Assembly: GCA_016218415.1 (NCBI GenBank)
Contig: JACRED010000029.1
Location: forward strand, 1-35,912
Length of the DNA stretch: 35,912 nt
Reading direction: 5' to 3'
Source: Nitrosomonadales bacterium
Lineage (GTDB): Bacteria > Pseudomonadota > Gammaproteobacteria > Burkholderiales > Gallionellaceae
Positions 27,973-35,912 of this stretch are shown piece after piece. The notes below the pieces were generated by a model. It was given only the letters and a program-made list of their open reading frames with translations. It made no database searches and was not told the origin of the DNA. The position numbers and the translations under genes were made by a program. The stretch's first letter is position 1. Every line of letters starts with the position of its first letter.

Positions 27973-28173
27973 ATGCTGATCCTGCGACTGTTTCTGGTGT
28001 TGACGGCCTTGCTGCTGGTGTTGAACAGCGGAATGTATTTCTTTACGCGAGATCGTCGTTACCTCAAATTTTCCTGGCAAATTTTGCGCTTCGTGGCATT
28101 GCTGCTGGCAGTCTTTGTCGTGCTGTATGTGCTGGAACGCTATGTGTTGAGCGGCTGGCGGGTCCTGCTCTAA
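27973..28173 (+). CDS. Small two-helix inner-membrane protein, unknown function (66 aa)
   Basis: I do not recognise a named family. The protein is almost entirely two hydrophobic segments (about residues 3-24, LILRLFLVLTALLLVLNSGMYF, and 37-58) joined by a basic loop (TRDRRYLKFSW). Loop charges suggest both ends face the same side. It lies 24 bases after lpxC on the same strand and is probably co-transcribed. Its TAA stop touches the TTA that is the reverse-strand stop of dciA, so the two genes converge with no spacer and no visible terminator. Codon use looks like that of its neighbours. Confidence 0.75.
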   Translation: MLILRLFLVLTALLLVLNSGMYFFTRDRRYLKFSWQILRFVALLLAVFVVLYVLERYVLSGWRVLL

Positions 28174-28593
28174 TTATTTTTCCTGAAGCAACTTCTCCAG
28201 AGCGCGTTTGAGCGGCGAATCGTCCAGGGCCAGGCTGAAATCAAGCAGTGCACTTTGCGCGGTTTTGCTGAGTTTATGCGGCGCGGATCTGGGTTGCGGG
28301 TAATCATGGGAAACTTGCACCTTGACGCGGATTCCGCTAACCTCGCATCCCCGCTTTTGTAGTAGGGTGGTCAGTTCCGGTGCAAGTTGGCGCAATTTTG
28401 CCGCGATAGTGGCATTGGCGACGGCGACGCTGAGTTCACCCTGTCGTAACCCCAATATCCGGCTGGATTCGGCGAGATACGGGGGGGTTACGCTGACGAA
28501 ATGGCGTTGCAACACCGTCAGCACCTGAACTTTGTCCAGCAGCGGACGCAGTTCCTGATTGCGGCCAAACAGTGTTTTCAGATGCTGCGACAC
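28174..28593 (-). CDS. dciA: DciA-like (DUF721) protein (139 aa)
   Basis: The only reverse-strand gene in the window. DciA is the ancestral loader or operator of the replicative helicase DnaB in bacteria lacking DnaC/DnaI. The DUF721 portion covers about residues 10-95: LLDKVQVLTVLQRHF, LRQGELSVAVANATIAAKLRQLAPELTTLL and VSGIRVKVQV, followed by a basic tail. The position between lpxC and secA is the usual one for this family in proteobacteria. It begins with GTG (reverse complement of 28591-28593); no ATG or good Shine-Dalgarno is visible, so the exact start is uncertain. It diverges from the M23 gene across 30 bases. Confidence 0.82.
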   Translation of the reverse strand: MSQHLKTLFGRNQELRPLLDKVQVLTVLQRHFVSVTPPYLAESSRILGLRQGELSVAVANATIAAKLRQLAPELTTLLQKRGCEVSGIRVKVQVSHDYPQPRSAPHKLSKTAQSALLDFSLALDDSPLKRALEKLLQEK

Positions 28594-28623
28594 AATTTAT
28601 AGATTACTTGAGGAGGGGGAGCC

Positions 28624-29550
28624 GTGAATATTATTCTAGTTTCCAATCGTTTGGCAAAAACCCGCACGCGCAGCATTGCTTTTGGCGGCAGGCAACTGAT
28701 GTTTCTGATGCCTGTGCTGTTCGGGTTGCTGCTGGTTGCCGCCTTTACGATGCAATACGTGCTGATACGTTTCGCTCCGGAAGGCTTGAGCGATGAGATA
28801 CGCACCATCCTGTCCAGGATACAGAACGATGAGCAGCAAAAACAGAAGCTCTATATGCATAGCAGTCTGGATGCAATGGCGATCCGGGTCGGGCAGATGC
28901 AGGCGCAGGTGCAGCGCTTGGACGCGTTGGGCTTACGCCTGGCCAAACTGACCGGCATGAAGCCCGAAGAATTCCAGTTTGCCCAGCCGCCCGCGCAAGG
29001 CGGACCGCTGGTGGTTTATCCGGGGCAGGAAATGTCGGAAAGCGACCTGCAGCAACAATTAACCAGGTTGAGCCAAGTAATCAACGACCGCAGCGACAAA
29101 CTGCTGGCGATGGAAACCATGCTGCTGCAGAATCAACTGAGCCGCAAGTTGCTGCCGTCCATTCCGCCCGTTCAAGAGGGTTATTACTCATCGAATTTTG
29201 GCTGGCGCATAGACCCGTTTACCGGCACAAATGCGATGCATGAAGGGGTGGACTACGTGGTGGATGCCGGTACACCGATTTATGCTTCGGCAGGCGGGGT
29301 CGTGGCATATGCCAGTGTCCATCCCCAGTATGGTAATATGGTCGAAATCGATCACGGCAATGACATCGTCACACGCTACGCGCATGCCTCCAGATTGCTG
29401 GTTAAAGTTGGCCAGGTGGTGCGGCGCGGAGAGAAGATAGCCGAGGTCGGGAATACCGGACGCTCTACCGGCAATCATTTGCACTTTGAGGTACGTTATC
29501 AGGGTGTGGCACAGAATCCCGTGCGCTTTTTAGAAAAAGCCGCCAGTTAG
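28624..29550 (+). CDS. Membrane-anchored M23 (LytM) peptidase (308 aa)
   Basis: A basic N-terminus and one membrane helix (about residues 24-47, QLMFLMPVLFGLLLVAAFTMQYVL) place the rest in the periplasm. Residues of about 60-180 look helical or coiled-coil (QNDEQQKQKLYMHSSLDAM, SDLQQQLTRLSQVINDRSDKLLAMETMLLQNQL). The LytM domain starts near SNFGWRIDPFTG and has all zinc/catalytic residues: His206 and Asp210 (HEGVD), His285 and His287 (HLHFEV). It should therefore be an active cell-wall endopeptidase, unlike the degenerate EnvC/NlpD type. The GTG start follows GAGGAGGGGGA. It sits directly before secA. Confidence 0.93.
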   Translation: MNIILVSNRLAKTRTRSIAFGGRQLMFLMPVLFGLLLVAAFTMQYVLIRFAPEGLSDEIRTILSRIQNDEQQKQKLYMHSSLDAMAIRVGQMQAQVQRLDALGLRLAKLTGMKPEEFQFAQPPAQGGPLVVYPGQEMSESDLQQQLTRLSQVINDRSDKLLAMETMLLQNQLSRKLLPSIPPVQEGYYSSNFGWRIDPFTGTNAMHEGVDYVVDAGTPIYASAGGVVAYASVHPQYGNMVEIDHGNDIVTRYAHASRLLVKVGQVVRRGEKIAEVGNTGRSTGNHLHFEVRYQGVAQNPVRFLEKAAS

Positions 29551-29568
29551 CGGTGATGGATATTGGTG

Positions 29569-29605
29569 AGGGTGAGGTGATGGCTAGCCTCACCCTTTAT
29601 TATTT
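29569..29605 (+). terminator. Intrinsic terminator after the M23 peptidase gene
   Basis: A perfect 9-bp stem AGGGTGAGG/CCTCACCCT (29569-29577/29588-29596) with a 10-base loop is followed by TTATTATTT. It is 18 bases past the stop codon. secA therefore probably has its own promoter in 29605-29640, though I cannot point to a clear one. Confidence 0.7.
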
Positions 29606-29642
29606 GTAGTCGAGACTTTATATTCTGTAGTTCGGAAAATTT

Positions 29643-32375
<2,733 letters not shown>

Positions 32376-32395
32376 CCCGCGATAAGGAGAATGAG

Positions 32396-32881
32396 ATGTC
32401 ATTAGTGATAGATACGCTTCGTATTTCAACAGTAGCCGAGGAATTGAGCGATGCCGAACTGGAAATCTTTGCCGGGTTGTTCGATGTGCAGGACTTCAAG
32501 GCGGGCGAGGCTATCGTCCAGCCCGGCGACAATCAGCCGGACAATCTGTACATCCTCGCGCATGGCGACATCACGGTGCAGATCAAAAGCAACGGCGAAG
32601 AATCCACGATACACGTGCTCAAACCGGGCGATCTGGCCGGCATCATCACCTTCGTCGGCGGAGCCGCTTCGGATATCAGCGCGACGCTGCATGCGGTCGG
32701 TGACACCAAAGTGTTGAGCCTGCCCAGGGCCAAATTCGAAAAACTGATCAACTCGCACCCGATGATCGTCTACAAGGTGATGCGCGGCGTGGTGCGCAAT
32801 GTGCACGGCATCGTGCGGCGCGTGAACAGCCAGTCCGCGGAACTGAGCAAATATATCTACCGCACCAACGGCCGTTATTAG
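32396..32881 (+). CDS. Stand-alone cyclic-nucleotide-binding-like domain protein (161 aa)
   Basis: The body (about residues 15-130) is a CRP/cNMP-type beta-roll: FDVQDFKAGEAIVQPGDNQPDNLYILAHGDITVQI...VLKPGDLAGIITFVGGAASDISATLHAVGDTKVLSLPRAKFEKLI. No helix-turn-helix follows; after the C-helix (KVMRGVVRNVHGIVRRVNSQSAEL) it stops. It is therefore not a DNA-binding regulator of the CRP type. The phosphate-binding cassette is altered: GDLAG replaces GELAL, and the usual arginine before A[AT] is absent (SDISATL). Binding of cAMP or cGMP is thus doubtful. AAGGAG six bases upstream sets the start. It sits between secA and argJ on the same strand. Confidence 0.85.
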   Translation: MSLVIDTLRISTVAEELSDAELEIFAGLFDVQDFKAGEAIVQPGDNQPDNLYILAHGDITVQIKSNGEESTIHVLKPGDLAGIITFVGGAASDISATLHAVGDTKVLSLPRAKFEKLINSHPMIVYKVMRGVVRNVHGIVRRVNSQSAELSKYIYRTNGRY

Positions 32882-32890
32882 GAACAGTTC

Positions 32891-34120
32891 ATGCCAGTCA
32901 ATCTGACCCCGCCCGTCGCGGCACAGCTGTTGCCCGTTGCGGGCGTTTCTTTGGGTATCGCCGAAGCGAACATCAAACGCCCCGACCGCAAGGATCTGCT
33001 GGTGATGCAATTGTGCGATGGCGCGCGGGTCGCGGGCGTGTTCACCAAAAACCGTTTTTGCGCCGCGCCGGTGATCGTCGCGCGCGAGCATCTCGCGCAG
33101 CCGGACGGTATACGCGCGCTGCTGGTCAATACCGGCAACGCCAACGCCGGCACCGGCGAGCAGGGCATGAGCGATGCGCGTACTACCTGTGCGGCGCTGG
33201 CCGGCTTGCTGGGCTGCAAAACCAATCAGATACTGCCTTTTTCCACCGGCGTGATCATGGAGCCCCTGCCGGTGGCGAAGATCGCCGCCGGTTTACCCGC
33301 CGCGGTCACCAACATGCGCGCGGACAACTGGTTGGCTGCCGCGCAGGCGATCATGACCACCGACATCGTCGCCAAGGCGATCTCGAAGCAGGTGAAGATA
33401 GACGGCGCGACCGTCACGATCACCGGTATCGCCAAAGGCTCCGGCATGATCCACCCGAACATGGCGACCATGCTGGGTTATATCGCCACCGATGCGGCGA
33501 TCGCGCAACCGCTGTTGCAGGCGATGGTCAGCGAAGCCGCCAACCGCTCGTTCAACTGCATCACCGTGGACGGCGACACTTCCACCAACGACGCGCTGAT
33601 GCTGATCGCTACCGGCAAGGCCGCATTGCCCGAAGTGAAAGCCGCAGATAGCCAAGCCGCGAAAATGTTGCAGGCAGCGATCAGCGAGGTCGCGATCTAT
33701 CTGGCGCAAGCCATCGTGCGCGACGGCGAAGGCGCGACCAAGTTCATCACCGTGTGCGTCGAGGGCGGCAACAGCGAAGACGAGTGCAAACAGATCGGTT
33801 ATGCGATCGCGCGATCGCCGCTGGTCAAGACCGCCTTCTTCGCTTCCGATCCCAACCTCGGGCGCATCCTCGCCGCGATCGGCTATGCGGGGGTTGCCGA
33901 CCTCGACGTCGCCGCGCTCAGGCTTTATCTGGATGATGTGCTGGTTGCCGAGAACGGCGGTCGCGCCGCCAGTTACCGCGAGGAAGACGGCCAGCGCGTG
34001 ATGCAGCAAAGCGACATCACGATACGCGTGGTGCTGGGTCGCGGCGCGGCGAACGCCACGCTGTGGACCTGCGATTTTTCTTACGATTATGTGAAGATCA
34101 ACGCGAGCTACCGCAGCTAA
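32891..34120 (+). CDS. argJ: Bifunctional ornithine acetyltransferase / N-acetylglutamate synthase ArgJ (409 aa)
   Basis: Transfers the acetyl group from N-acetylornithine to glutamate, recycling acetyl in arginine synthesis. Thr193 in [18 protein letters not shown] is the nucleophile at which the precursor cleaves itself into alpha and beta subunits. Other signatures are [49 protein letters not shown] and the C-terminal [15 protein letters not shown]. Length is normal. The cNMP-like gene ends 9 bases upstream. Whether the glutamate synthase activity with acetyl-CoA is kept cannot be read from the sequence. Confidence 0.97.
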   Translation: MPVNLTPPVAAQLLPVAGVSLGIAEANIKRPDRKDLLVMQLCDGARVAGVFTKNRFCAAPVIVAREHLAQPDGIRALLVNTGNANAGTGEQGMSDARTTCAALAGLLGCKTNQILPFSTGVIMEPLPVAKIAAGLPAAVTNMRADNWLAAAQAIMTTDIVAKAISKQVKIDGATVTITGIAKGSGMIHPNMATMLGYIATDAAIAQPLLQAMVSEAANRSFNCITVDGDTSTNDALMLIATGKAALPEVKAADSQAAKMLQAAISEVAIYLAQAIVRDGEGATKFITVCVEGGNSEDECKQIGYAIARSPLVKTAFFASDPNLGRILAAIGYAGVADLDVAALRLYLDDVLVAENGGRAASYREEDGQRVMQQSDITIRVVLGRGAANATLWTCDFSYDYVKINASYRS

Positions 34121-34159
34121 GTTTTTGTATATTTATTAAAGTCAGGACAGGTGTCAGTT

Positions 34160-34657
34160 ATGAAAAAAGCATGGTTAAAGTTTATTCTGGTTGCCGCTAC
34201 GATTGCGGTTGTCGGGTGCGGCGATGAAGCACAGAGAGACGCAGCCAGTCTGAAAGACGGCGTCCAGGCCTACTCCAAAGGCGATTACGAAACGGCGCTG
34301 AAGAAATTCAAGCCGCTCGCAGAGCGGGGGCAAGTCGAGGCGCTATTCAATCTCGGCGTAATGTACCGCCAGGGCCAGGGCGTGCAGCAGGATGAAAAAG
34401 AAGCCGGCATCCTGTTTGAAAAGGCCGCCGAGCAGGGGCATGTGGAGGCACAGCAGAATCTGGGTTTCAAATATGCCAAGGGCTTGGGTGTGGAGCGGGA
34501 TTGGGTGCAGGCGGACAAATGGTTCAGCATCGCGGCCGCATCCGGCAAGGAAACCGCCCTGAACAACAAGAAGGTGATCGAAGTCCACATGCCGCCTGAG
34601 AAGATCGCCGAGGCGAATACGTTGGCGCAGGAATGGCTGGCGCAACACAAGAAATAA
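34160..34657 (+). CDS. Sel1-repeat (SLR/TPR-like) lipoprotein (165 aa)
   Basis: The N-terminus MKKAWLKFILVAATIAVVGC is a lipoprotein signal with lipobox VVGC; Cys20 would be lipidated. The following Gly-Asp is not the classic +2 Asp retention signal, so outer-membrane transfer is possible. Residues of about 35-125 hold one TPR-like and two Sel1-like repeats: YSKGDYETALKKFKPLAERG, then VEALFNLGVMYRQGQGVQQDEKEA and VEAQQNLGFKYAKGLGVERDWVQA. Such repeats mediate protein contacts; no specific partner can be named. A GTG at 34151 would add three residues. An AT-rich string like that before ftsZ lies 18 bases upstream of the ATG. Confidence 0.88.
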   Translation: MKKAWLKFILVAATIAVVGCGDEAQRDAASLKDGVQAYSKGDYETALKKFKPLAERGQVEALFNLGVMYRQGQGVQQDEKEAGILFEKAAEQGHVEAQQNLGFKYAKGLGVERDWVQADKWFSIAAASGKETALNNKKVIEVHMPPEKIAEANTLAQEWLAQHKK

Positions 34658-34728
34658 CCGGGCAGGCCCAGCCCCGATTCAGGCAGGGCGCGTCGTCCTG
34701 CCTGGCTTCATAAGAACAGGTGCTCCCG

Positions 34729-35583
34729 ATGGACAAACTCGATCGCTTCCTGGACCGCGCCGACCGGCTGATGGAAAAGCTGGAGCGCACACTGCCCAGG
34801 CTGGTATCGGGGAGTGCGCCCGACTGGGATGCAGCCCAGGCGTTCCGCTGGGAGCAGGGCAGGCTGGTTGCGCTGACTCATCCGCACCGCATTCAACTTG
34901 CCGACCTGCTGGTCATCGACAAGCAGAAACAACTCATCGCCCAGAACACCCGCCAATTCGTGCAGGGCCGCCCGGCCAACAACGTGCTGCTCACCGGATC
35001 GCGCGGCACAGGCAAATCCTCGCTGGTCAAGGCGCTGCTCAACGAATATGCGGCGGACGGACTGCGCCTGATCGAAGTCGGCAAACTCGCGCTGGCCGAT
35101 CTGCCGCACATCATCGCGCAGGTGTCGGGCAGGCCGGAGCGCTTCATCCTGTATTGCGACGACCTTTCCTTCAATGCCGACGAGCCCGGCTACCAGGCGC
35201 TCAAGGCCGCGCTCGACGGTTCGCTGGTGGCCTTTTCCGACAATCTGCTGATCTACGCCACCTCCAACCGCCGCCACCTGATGCCGGAATCCATGCAGGA
35301 TAATCTTGCGACGAAATACGTCGGCGATGAAGTCCATCCGGCGGAAAGCGTCGAGGAAAAAATTTCGCTGTCGGAGCGGTTCGGTTTGTGGGTATCTTTC
35401 TATCCGTTCACGCAGGATGAATATCTGGAGATTGTTGCGCATTGGTTGCTTTACTTTGGATTGTCCGGTGAGCCGGATGAGGATGCGAGGCAGGCGGCGT
35501 TGCAATGGAGTATTCAACGGGGTTCTCGCAGCGGACGCGTGGCATGGCAGTTTGCGAGGGATTGGGCGGGACGGCAGGAATAA
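34729..35583 (+). CDS. DUF815-family P-loop ATPase (284 aa)
   Basis: AAA+-type ATPase of unknown role (DUF815). The Walker A GSRGTGKS is at 90-97 and the Walker B region is FILYCDDLSF near residue 139; IYATSNRRHLMPE resembles the sensor-1 segment. The N-terminal 80 residues are helical and charged (LDRFLDRADRLMEKLERTL). Length is typical. In many betaproteobacteria this gene follows secA-argJ and precedes a Nudix hydrolase gene; here a run of repeats follows instead and no mutT-like gene is seen before the window ends. An ATG at 34729, eight bases after GAACAGG, is preferred to GTG 34720. Confidence 0.9.
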   Translation: MDKLDRFLDRADRLMEKLERTLPRLVSGSAPDWDAAQAFRWEQGRLVALTHPHRIQLADLLVIDKQKQLIAQNTRQFVQGRPANNVLLTGSRGTGKSSLVKALLNEYAADGLRLIEVGKLALADLPHIIAQVSGRPERFILYCDDLSFNADEPGYQALKAALDGSLVAFSDNLLIYATSNRRHLMPESMQDNLATKYVGDEVHPAESVEEKISLSERFGLWVSFYPFTQDEYLEIVAHWLLYFGLSGEPDEDARQAALQWSIQRGSRSGRVAWQFARDWAGRQE

Positions 35584-35590
35584 TATATAA

Positions 35591-35658
35591 GGCCGTTCGC
35601 CCTGAGCCTGTCGAAGGGTCTCTGCGAAGCGGCTGGCGCTCTGTGATGTGCACAGAGC
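35591..35658. repeat. Dispersed repeat with hairpin after the DUF815 gene
   Basis: GTTCGCCCTGAGCCTGTCGA (35595-35614), continuing AGGG, is a very widespread bacterial intergenic repeat; its translation gives the RPEPVEG peptide seen in many spurious ORFs. Next to it is a perfect 8-bp stem GCTCTGTG/CACAGAGC (35638-35645/35651-35658) with loop ATGTG. No T run follows. Confidence 0.7.
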
Positions 35659-35680
35659 CAAAACTGCCGGAGGCACAACA

Positions 35681-35725
35681 ACTCCCCTCACCATTGCAGG
35701 GGGAGGGATAGGGTGGGGGTAGAAA
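35681..35725. repeat. Dispersed intergenic repeat, copy 2 (inverted relative to 2-45)
   Basis: ACTCCCCTCACCATTGCAGG and the following GGGAGGGATAGGGTGGGGGT with AGAAA form the inverted relative of positions 2-45. It shares the TTGCAGGGGG core and the GGGGGTAGAAA end. Confidence 0.7.
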
Positions 35726-35744
35726 CTTTGACTTCCTGCCGCAT

Positions 35745-35912
35745 GCTTTATGTCGTGTGGAAAACCAAGTCAACACCGCCGGGGGTAGCCCGGCAGCTAG
35801 TCACTTTCTTTTGCTTCGCCAAAATAAAGTAACCAAAGAAAAGGCGACCCCGGTTTGCCGCCCCTGCGGGGTACCCTCGATCAGCCGCAAGCAAGCGGGG
35901 CTGCGCAACTCG
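35745..35912. repeat. Composite dispersed repeat running to the window edge
   Basis: CAAGTCAACACCGCCGGG (35766-35783) matches the repeat after rdgB at 818-835. It is followed by an inverted pair ACTTTCTTTT/AAAATAAAGT (35803-35812/35821-35830, nine of ten pairing) and a GC-rich tail with CCCCTGCGGGG. Strings of this kind (CACTTTCTTTTGCTTCGCC, then AGTAACCAAAGAAAAGGCG) are common between genes in proteobacteria. No gene is supported, and the element may continue beyond the window. Confidence 0.65.

Noticed and set aside
29551..29642. SecM-like arrest peptide upstream of secA
   Set aside because: The 92 bases hold a terminator and an AT-rich leader, with no open frame carrying an arrest-type motif.

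Overview
The window is a GC-rich, densely packed piece of chromosome. Gene content and order point to a betaproteobacterium, most likely of the Nitrosomonadales/Gallionellaceae type: glyA-nrdR-ribD-ribE-ribBA-ribH-nusB-thiL-pgpA, then a complete division and cell-wall (dcw) cluster ending in ftsZ-lpxC, then dciA (reverse strand), an M23 peptidase, secA, argJ and a DUF815 ATPase. The taxon is an inference from gene order and protein character; there is no rRNA here to confirm it. All genes except dciA lie on the + strand. I see no rRNA, tRNA, CRISPR array, prophage or intact insertion sequence.

Region 1 (1-8830): rdgB (nucleotide-pool cleaning) and glyA (one-carbon supply) lead into a riboflavin operon. 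That operon runs nrdR, ribD, ribE, a ribBA hybrid whose GTP cyclohydrolase half lacks its zinc cysteines, ribH and nusB. thiL, pgpA and a secreted nuclease with a C-terminal Excalibur domain follow. Most neighbours overlap by 1-20 bases, so translational coupling is likely.

Region 2 (8831-27948): after a gene-free, AT-richer stretch comes a strong sigma70-type promoter whose predicted 5' leader consists of four MraZ boxes with exact 10-bp spacing. Then follow mraZ, rsmH, ftsL, ftsI, murE, murF, mraY, murD, ftsW, murG, murC, murB, ddl, ftsQ, ftsA, ftsZ and lpxC. Together these build UDP-MurNAc-pentapeptide, lipid I and lipid II, flip or polymerise and cross-link peptidoglycan at the septum, assemble the Z ring, and commit to lipid A synthesis.

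Region 3 (27973-35583): a two-helix membrane protein whose stop codon abuts that of the convergent dciA, a membrane-anchored M23 (LytM) peptidase, secA, a stand-alone cyclic-nucleotide-binding-like protein, argJ, a Sel1-repeat lipoprotein and a DUF815 P-loop ATPase. The last 330 bases are non-coding repeats.

The most striking feature beyond the housekeeping genes is a set of palindromic repeat elements of several unrelated families placed at gene junctions inside these operons. Two are REPIN-like (paired inverted REPs with GTAG heads) and end 3-5 bases before the start codons of rdgB and thiL. A purine/pyrimidine palindrome ends 1-2 bases before nrdR. Others lie before murG and ddl. One similar purine/pyrimidine palindrome sits in frame inside murB and appears to add about 30 residues next to an active-site strand.
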